64,000 nt of DNA, taken from NCBI GenBank assembly GCA_030018265.1, contig JASEFX010000004.1, forward strand, positions 36,853-100,852. The letters are read 5' to 3'. Below are positions 33,920-43,044 of this stretch, in pieces. The stretch's first letter is position 1; every line of letters begins with the position of its first letter. Both the position numbers and the translations under genes were made by a program. The notes beneath the pieces are model-generated. The model worked only from the letters and a program-made list of their open reading frames with translations, was not told where the DNA came from and made no database searches. The DNA is from Candidatus Saccharicenans sp. Lineage in GTDB: Bacteria > Acidobacteriota > Aminicenantia > Aminicenantales > Saccharicenantaceae.

Positions 33920-35119
33920 ATGGCTTTGCTTCAGATAAACAGAGAACTCTGCACCAGCTGCGGCGCCTGCCTTCAGGTCTGTCCTTTTGGCGCGCTCAGC
34001 CTGGGAAGTGACGCAATAATTGAGGTCAGTGAACTTTGCAACGGCTGTGGTGCCTGTGTTCCTGAATGCCCGACTGGAGCTCTAAGCCTGCCACAGGTGG
34101 AAAAAGCCGAAACACCCGACCTGGAGGCTTACCAGGGAGTCTGGGTCTGGGTTGAGCAGTGCGACGGTCATGCGGCTTCGATCTCATGGGAGATGGTAGG
34201 CGAAGGGAGACGTCTGGCCGACAGGAGAGGCACAACGTTGACTGCCTGCGTGCTCGGCCATCAGGCGGAATCGATCGCGCGGGAAGCCATCGCCTATGGA
34301 GCGGACAGAGTTATCCTGGTGGACGATCCGACGCTTCAGATTTACCGCACAGACCCGTATGCCAGATGTCTGGTGGAACTGGTAAAAAAATACCGCCCGG
34401 AAATTTTCCTGCTCGGCGCCAGCACCCGCGGCCGTGACCTGGCCGGAGCGGTGGCTACCTACCTCTATACCGGCCTGACAGCTGATTGCACCGGACTGGA
34501 AATTGAAGAGGGCAGCAATCTGTTGCTTCAGATACGTCCGGCTTTTGGCGGCAACATCATGGCCACCATCAAATGCCAGAATCACCGGCCGCAGATGGCC
34601 ACGGTCAGACATCATGTGTTTGAAATGCCGGTTGCTGACCCATCGCGCCAGGGGGAGATAATCCGGGAAAAGCCGGTGATGTTAGAGGAAGAAATCGCCA
34701 CCAAAGTTCTTGACCTGATCGTGGAAAAGAGCGAGGTCAACCTGGCCGATGCCCGAATCATCGTTTCCGGAGGCCGCGGAGTTAAAGGCCCGGAAGGTTT
34801 TAACGTCATAAGGGAACTGGCTGATGTTCTTGGCGGCGCGGTCGGAGCCTCGAGAGCCGCGGTAGACGCCGGCTGGATATCCTATGCCCATCAGGTCGGT
34901 CAGACCGGAAGGACGGTCAGGCCCGACCTTTACATAGCCTGCGGCATCAGCGGGGCGATTCAGCATCAGGCCGGAATGCGTACGAGCAAGGTGATCGTGG
35001 CGATAAATAAAGACCCGGAAGCTCCGATTTTCAAGATCGCCGATTACGGAATCGTCGGAGACCTGTTTGTGGTGGTTCCGGCGCTGACCAGAGCGCTGAA
35101 AAAGCGTCTTAACAGGTGA
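33920..35119 (+). CDS. etfA: Electron transfer flavoprotein alpha subunit with N-terminal 2[4Fe-4S] ferredoxin domain
   Basis: The N-terminal 60 residues hold two CxxCxxCxxxCP clusters (CTSCGACLQVCPFGAL, CNGCGACVPECPTGAL). The remaining residues are EtfA, with the C-terminal FAD domain (SGGRGVKGPEGFNVI, GASRAAVDAGWI, QVGQTGRTVRPDLYIACGISGAIQHQ, INKDPEAPIFKIADYGIVGDL). Ferredoxin-fused EtfA occurs in anaerobes and suggests electron exchange with a ferredoxin pool. Whether it bifurcates is not decided by the sequence seen here. No acyl-CoA dehydrogenase lies beside it, so its partner is encoded elsewhere. It is the second gene of an operon with etfB; gaggtgcg precedes the ATG. Confidence 0.92.
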   Translation: MALLQINRELCTSCGACLQVCPFGALSLGSDAIIEVSELCNGCGACVPECPTGALSLPQVEKAETPDLEAYQGVWVWVEQCDGHAASISWEMVGEGRRLADRRGTTLTACVLGHQAESIAREAIAYGADRVILVDDPTLQIYRTDPYARCLVELVKKYRPEIFLLGASTRGRDLAGAVATYLYTGLTADCTGLEIEEGSNLLLQIRPAFGGNIMATIKCQNHRPQMATVRHHVFEMPVADPSRQGEIIREKPVMLEEEIATKVLDLIVEKSEVNLADARIIVSGGRGVKGPEGFNVIRELADVLGGAVGASRAAVDAGWISYAHQVGQTGRTVRPDLYIACGISGAIQHQAGMRTSKVIVAINKDPEAPIFKIADYGIVGDLFVVVPALTRALKKRLNR

Positions 35120-35223
35120 ACTTAACTTTCAAGTCGGGCCGCGGTTTGAATCAGGGTCAGAACAACATGAAGTTTTTCCCAGATTTTCGCCCGCAGACAT
35201 TTTGCTGTCTGAACCTTCAGGCT

Positions 35224-35250
35224 TGACTCAATGCTTGCCGTTCCATAAAC
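35224..35250 (+). promoter_or_regulatory. Weak candidate promoter before the 826-residue surface protein
   Basis: TTGACT (35224-35229) with CATAAA (35245-35250) at a short 15-nt spacer. I see no other feature between the etfA stop at 35119 and 35395. Confidence 0.25.
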
Positions 35251-35395
35251 TTTTCTGTGGAAAAGAAATTTCTGGTGTGGTTTTGTCCGGATTTTCTATT
35301 CTCACATTAGCGCTCAAGCGAAAAGGAGATCAGAGCGAGGACGATTTTTATGTGAGAGGAAGAGCATTTTTTAGAATTAAAAAGGAGGGGAGAAG

Positions 35396-37876
35396 ATGAA
35401 TATCAAGCCGGAAAAAGTTATATGGCTGGCCTTCATCATAATTCTGGTGGTGATTCTGATTCTGCTGTTGATTTACTACCTGCTGGGTACCGCTTCGCGA
35501 GAAGGGAAACAGGTAAGTATCGTCTGGCATGACCACGACGGGGATGGCCGGGATTCCCCCGGAGACGTTATTGAAATGGACAACGGGTTGATTTACCTCA
35601 GGCTGGATTTTGTTGACGTCTGGAAGGGACATCAGGCTGTCAACCCCTTCGAGAATCCACCGGAACTGCGGGACTTTGATCCTCGCTGGAACGGCTATTA
35701 CCTGCAGGAGCTCCGCTACCGGGGAGAGCTCTGTTACCGTTATTTAGGCTGGGACCGGGCCCGAGAAATGTACACGACCCTGAGCTCCAATGATGTCATC
35801 GGATTGGTTGGACAACCGGAGAGTTATCCCGACAATCCGTTTCTTTCGATGTGGAATGCCAAAGAGTCGGAAAAAAATCCTTCATACAGATGGTATGTAT
35901 ATTTTGAGAAACATGAAATTATAAGGGATAAGAAGAAGGGGCAGATTCTGGTGCTCACGGCTGACAAGAGGCAGGGGTTGACTCACCGGGTGGAAGTGAG
36001 CCTCAGCGGGCCGAAGCTGTATTTTGACCACACCGTGAAAAATAATCAGGATCAGGAGATCCAGTACATCAACCTGCTGACACTTCCGGCCAACCGGATC
36101 ATCGACACGGTTTTTGGTCCACCTGAACTTCTTTGCTCGCGCAACATAGAGCCTCTCGGGTTTACCGACAATTATACTTTCACCGTAAACGGAGACGGTC
36201 TGGCCGCCTCCGGCATGCTCCCCTGGAAGATTAAGAGGGACACCACCAGCAATTACTGGACCGGCGGCTGGTGGATTCTCCATCAACACGGGCTTTTCGT
36301 CTGGAAGGCGACGACGATCAAGCCGCAGGAAGAAGCCAGATTTAATCTGGTGGCCACTTTTTCCGATGAGAACATTTATTCCAGGTATGAACGTTACCTG
36401 AAGACTAACGGAATAACCTTTGAGAGGGTTGACCTGGATGAAGTTGAGAAATACCTGGTGAGCAATGTCCCGAGGACCATCACCAGAGAGGGCTGGGTTT
36501 ACCATGCTTATGAATGGCCGACGAACGACTGGCATAACGAGATGACGGGGAAAGCCTTTATGACGATGTTCTACGTGAGCGGAGACCGTTCCTGGCTGCA
36601 GTACACGATAAACGCAAATAATTATTATATGGAAAAAATGCGCTGGAATTCGCCGGACCATCCGTTCTACGGTTATTTCATGGATCAAACAGTTGACGTC
36701 AAACAGAGACAGTGTTTCCTCTGGTCCCAGCCTTACAACGTGGAATCGCTGCTGGCTGAATATCCTCTTACCGGAAGGCAGAAAGTCCGCGAAACGCTGT
36801 TGATCAATTTCGAGAAAGTGCATTCAGGCCTGATGTGGAATCCTGAGGGAAAAAGATGGTACTGGAGAGCTGTGGTCGACCCGACCACCAGGCCACCAAA
36901 ACTTATCTGGAAAGACGACCTCAACACCTTTGACGCCTGCGAATTCGGAATAGATGTGATGCTCAGCGCTTATTCTTTTACCGGCGACAAGAAATATCTC
37001 CAGCGAGCGGTGGAAGCCATGGAGAATCAACTGCAGGTGCTGGAAAATTACGGTCTGCTGCTGGAAGACCATGCTGGAGAGCCCTCAGTCAACGTTTATG
37101 CTTTTGCCGCCAAGGCCCTTTTCCGTCTTTATGATTACACCGGGGAAGAAAAATGGCGCCGCGAAGCGGAGAAAATTCTCGATGCCCTTTTGATGTCGTT
37201 TGTCCATATGGATAAATTCCCGCCTGAATTTTACTGGCTTAAAGGAGGAGTGGCCAGGAAGGATGGAGACTGGACCGGACAGTTTGGCGAGCCCACCACC
37301 GGGACCGATTCTTCCGTTGCCACCGCTCCCACCTACATCCCCTGGATTATGGAAGCTATCGTTGCCGGTTACAAACATACCGGGAAGAAAATGTATCTGG
37401 ATTACGCTCATCAGCTGCTCTGGCATTCTCTTGAATCCAACAAGAAGATGAAAGAAGCCACCGGAGGGAAATTCGAATTCTGCGGCCATTACAACACCTA
37501 CAGCCAGAAATTCTACGAGGACGATGACGGTCTGGTGATAGTTTCCAACCTTTACGAAATTCCCTACCTGAAGATCTTCGAGAAAGGCGCCCGGGTGGAG
37601 CATTTTGACCTCCAGGAAATCTGGGACGGGGATGGCCGCATAAGGCTGGTGAATCCTGTGAATTCCACTCTCAAGGCTGTGGTTCATCTGCCCTCAGACT
37701 GGACTCAGGTGGAAGTGGTTAGCCTCGGGCCGATAAGGGAATATTTTTCGGGGAATATGACCGCGACCGGAAATCCGGTGGAATTCAGGATGAGCGGAAA
37801 TAAGATTGAGTTTGAAACTGAACCAATGAGCCTTTATAAAATTGTGAAAAAAGAGTCTGACCTACCCCGTCCGTAA
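35396..37876 (+). CDS. Membrane-anchored surface protein, glycosidase-like helical domain, function unknown
   Basis: An 826-residue protein. Residues 8-31 (IWLAFIIILVVILILLLIYYLLG) form an uncleaved anchor. Just after it, DHDGDGRDSPGD matches a calcium loop pattern (DxDGDGxxxxxD). The N-terminal 340 residues look beta-rich (GPKLYFDHTVKNNQDQEIQYI). Residues of about 365-690 are rich in aromatic helices (YEWPTNDWHNEMTGKAFMTMFY, LNTFDACEFGIDVMLSAYSFTG, TGEEKWRREAEKILDALL), suggesting an (alpha/alpha)6 six-hairpin glycosidase-like fold. The C-terminus is a beta-sandwich. No catalytic signature is recognised. A strong aaaggagggg ribosome-binding site precedes the ATG. A polysaccharide-active enzyme is likely but unproven. 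Confidence 0.7.
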   Translation: MNIKPEKVIWLAFIIILVVILILLLIYYLLGTASREGKQVSIVWHDHDGDGRDSPGDVIEMDNGLIYLRLDFVDVWKGHQAVNPFENPPELRDFDPRWNGYYLQELRYRGELCYRYLGWDRAREMYTTLSSNDVIGLVGQPESYPDNPFLSMWNAKESEKNPSYRWYVYFEKHEIIRDKKKGQILVLTADKRQGLTHRVEVSLSGPKLYFDHTVKNNQDQEIQYINLLTLPANRIIDTVFGPPELLCSRNIEPLGFTDNYTFTVNGDGLAASGMLPWKIKRDTTSNYWTGGWWILHQHGLFVWKATTIKPQEEARFNLVATFSDENIYSRYERYLKTNGITFERVDLDEVEKYLVSNVPRTITREGWVYHAYEWPTNDWHNEMTGKAFMTMFYVSGDRSWLQYTINANNYYMEKMRWNSPDHPFYGYFMDQTVDVKQRQCFLWSQPYNVESLLAEYPLTGRQKVRETLLINFEKVHSGLMWNPEGKRWYWRAVVDPTTRPPKLIWKDDLNTFDACEFGIDVMLSAYSFTGDKKYLQRAVEAMENQLQVLENYGLLLEDHAGEPSVNVYAFAAKALFRLYDYTGEEKWRREAEKILDALLMSFVHMDKFPPEFYWLKGGVARKDGDWTGQFGEPTTGTDSSVATAPTYIPWIMEAIVAGYKHTGKKMYLDYAHQLLWHSLESNKKMKEATGGKFEFCGHYNTYSQKFYEDDDGLVIVSNLYEIPYLKIFEKGARVEHFDLQEIWDGDGRIRLVNPVNSTLKAVVHLPSDWTQVEVVSLGPIREYFSGNMTATGNPVEFRMSGNKIEFETEPMSLYKIVKKESDLPRP

Positions 37877-37936
37877 AAACCGGGCGATGGTGGCAGATGG
37901 CAGACCGACAAATCCTGAAGGATTAAAACCTCAGGC

Positions 37937-38119
37937 TCAACGGGAGAGATAAGCGAGAACCGCATGGATGATCGCCGTAAAAAGAAGCAATATTCCCAGG
38001 CGACGGTGCCAGGTGAAATTAACCTTGAGCCATTTCTTTCCGGTGCTGACCTGAAAAACGACCAGGATCAGATTGATTATCCCTAAAAGCAGTACAAGGG
38101 AAATTCCAGCCAGAGTCAT
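37937..38119 (-). CDS. Small two-helix membrane protein with conserved-looking His residues
   Basis: A 60-residue protein with two hydrophobic segments (about 5-25 and 42-57). The second reads WHRRLGILLLFTAIIHAVLAYLS, resembling a helix of cytochrome b/ferric-reductase-like transmembrane domains, where such His residues bind haem. A full haem site would need more helices, so it may be a partial or oligomeric version. aagggagg precedes the ATG. It lies 13 nt after the superoxide-reductase-like gene, probably in one operon, which hints at a redox pair. Confidence 0.65.
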   Translation of the reverse strand: MTLAGISLVLLLGIINLILVVFQVSTGKKWLKVNFTWHRRLGILLLFTAIIHAVLAYLSR

Positions 38120-38132
38120 GCTTTTCCTCCCT

Positions 38133-38501
38133 TTATTCTATTTTGATTTTGGCTGAAGCCGGCCCGGCGCTGCCGTGAAGGTTGCAGGTGGCCTCGGCTA
38201 TGATCTCAGTTTCCTCTTCAATTTTTAGCTTAACTTCTCTGGAAAAAATCTCGTTTTCCGGCCGGTTGCCGGATGTAAAATTCCAGCGGGCTATTTCTTT
38301 CCCGTTAGCCATAACCACCAGCCGGTTGGTGTAATGCAAACTGCTGTTGCCGCGGTGGCTGACGTGAATTACTATGGTCGCTTCCTCGCCGGCTTTCACC
38401 GCGGCCGGGGCTTCAACCTTCACGGCCGATTTGTTGGCCAGAAGCGGAAGCGCCAGAAAACAGAGAAGAAGACCTGAAGCTAAAATTCTGGCTGTTTTCA
38501 T
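38133..38501 (-). CDS. Exported class II superoxide-reductase-like (desulfoferrodoxin-fold) protein
   Basis: About 122 residues. A Sec signal (ARILASGLLLCFLALPLLA) is followed by VEAPAAVKAGEEATIVIHVSHRGNSSLHY and, near the end, CNLHG. In superoxide reductases (neelaredoxin family) the ferrous iron is held by four His and one Cys, with the CN-x-HG motif at the C-terminus. Here three His in the middle part plus the CNLHG pair are present, but the classic HHI element is reduced to HY, so activity is uncertain. Start: ggagg lies directly before two ATGs (38504, 38501); the second has usable spacing. The small His-rich membrane protein follows. Confidence 0.7.
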   Translation of the reverse strand: MKTARILASGLLLCFLALPLLANKSAVKVEAPAAVKAGEEATIVIHVSHRGNSSLHYTNRLVVMANGKEIARWNFTSGNRPENEIFSREVKLKIEEETEIIAEATCNLHGSAGPASAKIKIE

Positions 38502-38631
38502 CATACCTCCTTTTTGCCTGACTGATTCCACGAAAACACGTTTTCCTGAAATTTTTAATGAATAAGGTTTTTAACCCTATTCATTATACCTGAGATAATT
38601 GTTCAGTTGAATTTTGATCTGGATCAGAGAC

Positions 38632-39462
38632 TCAGAGGCGGTTGTAGATTTCAGGACGGCGGTCCGGGAGAAAATGCCTGCGAGCCGGGCAGTTGTCGAG
38701 CAGGCTGAAGTCCACTTCGGTAAGCAGAACTTCTTCCCTGCCTTTTCCCGCTCTGGCTATAATCTGACCCGAGGGGTCGACCACAAGCGAGCCTCCCTCA
38801 AAGTCCACCACTTCTTCCCGGCCCACCCGGTTGGCTAAAGCGATGAAATAACCATTCTGAAAAGCTGCAACCTGAAGTTCCGCTTCAAACAAACCTGGCG
38901 GCCATTCGCCTTTTGCCCCTGCCTGAGGAATAACCACCAGTTCAGCCCCTTTCAGAGCCAGAGCTCTCATGTACTCCGGAAAATGCCGGTCGTAACAGAT
39001 GGCCACACCCAGCCGCCCGGCCGAAGTTTCAAAAACGCCGGCTCCCAGGTCTCCCGGATGATAATAACCTTTTTCGTGGAAACCCGGAGCTTCCATCACA
39101 TGGACCATTCTGTTGAGGCCGATGAGCCGGCCGTTGCTGTCGATTACCGGAGAGGAATCGTAGGTTTTTCCTTCATGTATCTCCAGCAGGTTGAAGACCA
39201 CCACCACCCCGAGTTCGGCTGCTCTCTGCGAGATAATCGCGGTGGTGGGGCCCGGTACTTCTTCCGCCTGGATTTCAAAACCAGGTCTGGCAGGATGCTG
39301 CGGCAGGAAAGGCAGAAAAGAAAGTTCCGGGAAGAGGACCAGACGAGCTCCGGCCCGGGCGGCTTTTTCCAGAGCTTCCAGTCCTCGCTTGAGGTTGTGT
39401 TCGCGGTCTCGGGTGTTTGCCTGTTGAACAAGCGCGATTTTTATTTTACGGCCGGTTTCCAT
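38632..39462 (-). CDS. Carbon-nitrogen hydrolase (nitrilase superfamily amidase)
   Basis: Hydrolyses a C-N bond with a Cys-Glu-Lys triad. LVLFPELSFLPF supplies the Glu, HEKGYYHPGD the Lys region, and RLGVAICYDRHFPEYMRALAL the catalytic Cys in ICYDRHFPE. The 276-residue length is typical. The sequence is closest in feel to N-carbamoylputrescine amidase or beta-ureidopropionase types, but the substrate is not assigned. It ends with the FRP-like tail of the family (RPEIYNRL). The gene is separate from neighbours, with 81 nt to the M14 peptidase stop. Confidence 0.88.
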   Translation of the reverse strand: METGRKIKIALVQQANTRDREHNLKRGLEALEKAARAGARLVLFPELSFLPFLPQHPARPGFEIQAEEVPGPTTAIISQRAAELGVVVVFNLLEIHEGKTYDSSPVIDSNGRLIGLNRMVHVMEAPGFHEKGYYHPGDLGAGVFETSAGRLGVAICYDRHFPEYMRALALKGAELVVIPQAGAKGEWPPGLFEAELQVAAFQNGYFIALANRVGREEVVDFEGGSLVVDPSGQIIARAGKGREEVLLTEVDFSLLDNCPARRHFLPDRRPEIYNRL

Positions 39463-39543
39463 CGTTCCTCCTCCAATCGTTTCCTTTAGTTTTTAGCCCG
39501 GTTTAACTTCTTTCTTCCAGAGAAAGATTTATCAGTTTATTTT

Positions 39544-42186
39544 TCAACGGTAGATTATCGGGTTAAAAAGGAACTTAAAGCTGCCATGGGCCTGAGCGCG
39601 GTGAAGCACGTTGAACCCGAGGAGCACCACCCGGCCTTTTCCCACATCGCAAACCACGGCTGCTGATTTATGCTTCAATTTATCGCCGTTGAGCAAAATT
39701 CCGCTGAGCAGCGGGTCGTAGGGAGGATACCAGGCAAGGTTATGAACCTTAGGTCCCGGCCCCGGCGCTTCAGCTTTAAGAATTTCGAACACCGGACTGA
39801 AGTAGGAAAAGATGGCCGCTTCTTTCTCCAGCCCGAACGCTTCCGGTTTCGCGTTGTCGACCAGAACTTTCAGTATCGAACCAGGGGAATAAACTCTGAC
39901 CCGGTCGGGGGCAGAAGCCTGTTCGCTTTCCCCGCCTCTTGTCCGTCGAGGCTCGATTATGTTTCTCAGTGGCAGGCCGAAATACTCGATGAGAAAATCA
40001 CCTGAGTTTTCTACGGCTATGAGCTGTCCGCCATTCTGAACGAAGGAAATCAGGGCGGAAACTCCTTCGGTGCCGAGACCGCCGGCATATTCGGGAGGAA
40101 CTTCACCCTTGCGCCGTCCCTCAAGGATAATGCGGCTTGAAATCGACGGCAGGATTATGTGGGTAAAGTTTTTCTCCAGCTGTCCGGCTCTTATTTCAGC
40201 GTTATGAAGCACCTGGAAATTGAATTCAAACTGCTCGAGCACCCAGCGAGTCCAGCCTTCATCCATGCTTGCCGTCCAGGGCTGGTAGATTCCCAGACGA
40301 TATGGTTTCAGCGGACGGAGGGTCGCCGGTGAAACCGAATTAACGCTTTCGATGCGGAGACCGAGGCCCTTAGCCAGAGAGGTCAGCTGTGCCGGGCTTA
40401 TCCGGCTTCTTTCGATTACCAGGCTTCCGGCCCTGAAGGTTTTCCCGCCGGCGGAGAATTCCCGGTCGGCGTAAGCAGCCGGAAGACTCTTTTTCAGCAG
40501 CCTGTTAGCCAGAATAACGCTGTTGTTGGTTCCGCTGTCCACCACAAGATATTTTCCGCTGCCGTAAACCTGGCTATCGGGAACTGACACCGGAGGAAGG
40601 AGTTTCAGGCTGGCTTCAAATTTGCTGGTAACCTCAATCACCCGAACCCCCATCTGCAGAGGCAGCGTCCAGCTGGCTTCGTCGTATGGGAGATACTGTG
40701 CCGGATCGCGGCCGGGAGGAAGTGGATACGATTTGCTTTCGAGCAGATCCTTGACGAACGCGCGGTAAGGTTGGGCTAAAAGGATCACGTAGGTGCCGGC
40801 AGGGTATTCGAGACCATCGGCCTTGAAAGCACGGGTGGCCTGATGAACTTCCGCACCGTTTTTCTGGATGATTTCTAAAAGTTTCAGAGCGGTCGGAAGG
40901 TCTTTCTGGTCTTCAGGTATGAGGTAAGCGTATGGTGGCTCAGTAAGTCCCCTGTTTATCTGCCGCTCGGCGAACAGACAGAAATTTTCCATGAATCTTT
41001 CTTTTTTCTCGGAAACAGTCCGCAGGAAGGACATGGCGACGATGAGTTCGTACTCAACTATGTCGCGCAGCCGCCACCAGCCGCCGGGCCAGGGTTCGAG
41101 GTTGGTGGAGAGAATTTCATTCCCGCCGCCCGAGATTCTGATTTCTGAAGGTCGAATAAAAATAGGGGAAGCTATGTTCACGCTGGCTGCTTCTGAAAGT
41201 ATGCCCAGCGCATTGTGTCGCAGCGGAGCCGCTCTGTTGGCCGTGTTGTACCAGCCGTCAAAAATGGTGCTGGTGGAAACGCCGGTTTTACCTTCGCGGG
41301 TGAGGCTTATTACAGCTTCACCTGTCAGCTGATAAAGTTCCCTCAGCAGCAGCGGGTCGAGGTTCGGATTGATCGGGTCCTGGTAAGGCGGAAGAAACAG
41401 CCGCGGTCCGGTCGATCCCATCTGATGGACGTCGTAAACGACCAGCGGATACCATTCCTGATAGAGCACCTTAGCCATCAATTGAGTTTCTTTCTGGGTG
41501 AGCATGAACCAGTCCCGGTTGTTATCATGCCCGGTGTAATAATGATAAAGCCAGGGCATGGAACTGCCTTCGTACGGCGTTCCCAGCGTGCGGTAGTACC
41601 AGTCGGTCACCAGGTCAATGCCATCTGGGTTGGCTGATGGAATCAGGAGCAGAATGACCTCGCTGAGTATTTTTTTGATTTCCGGACTGTTCTCGCTGGC
41701 CAGCCGGTAGGCGAGTTCCATCGACATCTGGGAAGCAGCGATCTCGGTGGAATGGATCGAACAGCTTATGTAGACGATGGCTTTCCCTTCTTTTATCAAC
41801 CGTGCTTTCTCCTCGGGGCTGAGACCTCTCGGATCATGCAGCCGCGCGTGTATTTTCCGGAATTTTTCCAGGTCTGGCATATTTTCTTCGGCGGTTATGA
41901 TGGCCATGATCAGCGGCCGGCCCAGAGTAGTCTTTCCGAGTTCGACCACTCTTACCCGAGGCGAGGATTGAGCCAGAAGTTGAAAATAACCGGTGATTTT
42001 ACTCCAGCTGGCCAGCTTGAAATCGTCTCCCGGTCTGAACCCGAGATATTTATCGGGAGGAGTGATTTCGGCGAAAGCGAATGTCCGGGATAAGATAAGA
42101 ATGATTAAGACAAAGGCGAAAAAACCCGAGACCAGCGGTCTGAAAAAAAATCGATTTTTTTTGAGGACGGGAAAGATGTTTTTCAT
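39544..42186 (-). CDS. Exported M14 family zinc carboxypeptidase
   Basis: An 880-residue metallopeptidase. Start 42186 (MKNIFPVLKKN) has gaggagc 8 nt upstream; the ATG at 42240 would add 18 residues. The signal segment is FFAFVLIILILSRTFAFA. The M14 zinc site is ISCSIHSTEIAASQMSMELAY (HSTE, matching HxxE), with the third ligand probably in YDVHQMGSTGPRLFLPP. IPSANPDGIDLVTDWYYRTLGTPYEGS is conserved in this bacterial subgroup. The C-terminal half contains a glutamine-amidotransferase-like segment (HIILPSISSRII, SALISFVQNGGQLIAVENSG), common in these large exported peptidases. It is likely periplasmic. Confidence 0.88.
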   Translation of the reverse strand: MKNIFPVLKKNRFFFRPLVSGFFAFVLIILILSRTFAFAEITPPDKYLGFRPGDDFKLASWSKITGYFQLLAQSSPRVRVVELGKTTLGRPLIMAIITAEENMPDLEKFRKIHARLHDPRGLSPEEKARLIKEGKAIVYISCSIHSTEIAASQMSMELAYRLASENSPEIKKILSEVILLLIPSANPDGIDLVTDWYYRTLGTPYEGSSMPWLYHYYTGHDNNRDWFMLTQKETQLMAKVLYQEWYPLVVYDVHQMGSTGPRLFLPPYQDPINPNLDPLLLRELYQLTGEAVISLTREGKTGVSTSTIFDGWYNTANRAAPLRHNALGILSEAASVNIASPIFIRPSEIRISGGGNEILSTNLEPWPGGWWRLRDIVEYELIVAMSFLRTVSEKKERFMENFCLFAERQINRGLTEPPYAYLIPEDQKDLPTALKLLEIIQKNGAEVHQATRAFKADGLEYPAGTYVILLAQPYRAFVKDLLESKSYPLPPGRDPAQYLPYDEASWTLPLQMGVRVIEVTSKFEASLKLLPPVSVPDSQVYGSGKYLVVDSGTNNSVILANRLLKKSLPAAYADREFSAGGKTFRAGSLVIERSRISPAQLTSLAKGLGLRIESVNSVSPATLRPLKPYRLGIYQPWTASMDEGWTRWVLEQFEFNFQVLHNAEIRAGQLEKNFTHIILPSISSRIILEGRRKGEVPPEYAGGLGTEGVSALISFVQNGGQLIAVENSGDFLIEYFGLPLRNIIEPRRTRGGESEQASAPDRVRVYSPGSILKVLVDNAKPEAFGLEKEAAIFSYFSPVFEILKAEAPGPGPKVHNLAWYPPYDPLLSGILLNGDKLKHKSAAVVCDVGKGRVVLLGFNVLHRAQAHGSFKFLFNPIIYR

Positions 42187-42429
42187 CAGCAGCTCCTCTG
42201 TTGAGCTTAAGAGAGAAAATATATATTTTTCAGACGGCAAATTTCAAATGGAATTTTCTGGAGGAACGAACTATCCCTTATGGCACATGCCTGAGGAAGG
42301 GTCCTGTCACGGCGCGCTTCCTCCTGTGCTCACTCACCGATCCCCACGGAGGCGTACAATTTTTCCACCCGGTCGAGAGTAATTCTTCTGATTTCAGCCC
42401 CCTATGAACTTTTCCTTTATTCTGGCTGC

Positions 42430-43044
42430 CTATTCTTCAAAAGGAGCTGTGGTCAGGTTGAGAATTATTGCCTCCCGCAGGTGGTGAACTGCCCGGAATG
42501 GCCTTATGGCCCTGACCAGTTCCTGCCGGTTGCTGGTCAGAAAGCAATCAACCATTTCCCCTTTTTCCTGTTTCATCAGGCTGCCGTAATACGTCCATTC
42601 ATGACCAGAGTAGGAGGCGGCAAAAATAACCGTGGGTTTCTTAAATTTCAGTATTTCTTCCAGAATCGGGGTGATCCAGATGGTCAGATGAATGGCCAGG
42701 ATGCCGTCGGCCTGCTTGATTTTTTCTGGCTGTTGAATGATATCTTCGGGCTTGCTGGCCAGGATGTTGACTGTAAAGTCGACGTCGGCCAGCTCTTCTT
42801 TCTGGCGGCTGAAGAATTCTTCGTAAGTTCTGTCTTCTTCCTCAAGGTTGAGAGAGAGCTTTGGCCAGTGGGGGCGGGGCAAACCCATGTAGATTCTGGC
42901 CACTTTTACTTTTGTCCGCCCGCCCGGACTCACCAGGCCCGGCGCTGGAGAAGAACTCAGGGCAGATGTTCTGGCTGATTCCCGCAGAGCCACACCGCTG
43001 CCGGCTGAAATTTTAAGAAAATCGCGTCTTTTTAGTGTTTTCGT
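42430..43044 (-). CDS. Tat-signal protein with lost ATG (ACG at start), possible decaying gene
   Basis: The frame open from 42993 extends upstream without stop. Counting from ACG 43044 it reads KTLKRRDFLKISAGSGVAL, a typical Tat signal, with ggagg 8 nt before the ACG. An ATG is absent; ACG differs by one base. The mature part (KVKVARIYMGLPRPHWPKL, ADGILAIHLTIWITPILEEILKF, IFAASYSGHEWTYYGSLMKQE) resembles the N-terminal half of exported sugar-isomerase-like proteins that I recall as about twice this length, so the 3' half may be missing too. Either translation starts at ACG or a downstream GTG, or this is a pseudogene. No enzymatic assignment is made. Confidence 0.5.
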   Translation of the reverse strand, partial: TKTLKRRDFLKISAGSGVALRESARTSALSSSPAPGLVSPGGRTKVKVARIYMGLPRPHWPKLSLNLEEEDRTYEEFFSRQKEELADVDFTVNILASKPEDIIQQPEKIKQADGILAIHLTIWITPILEEILKFKKPTVIFAASYSGHEWTYYGSLMKQEKGEMVDCFLTSNRQELVRAIRPFRAVHHLREAIILNLTTAPFEE

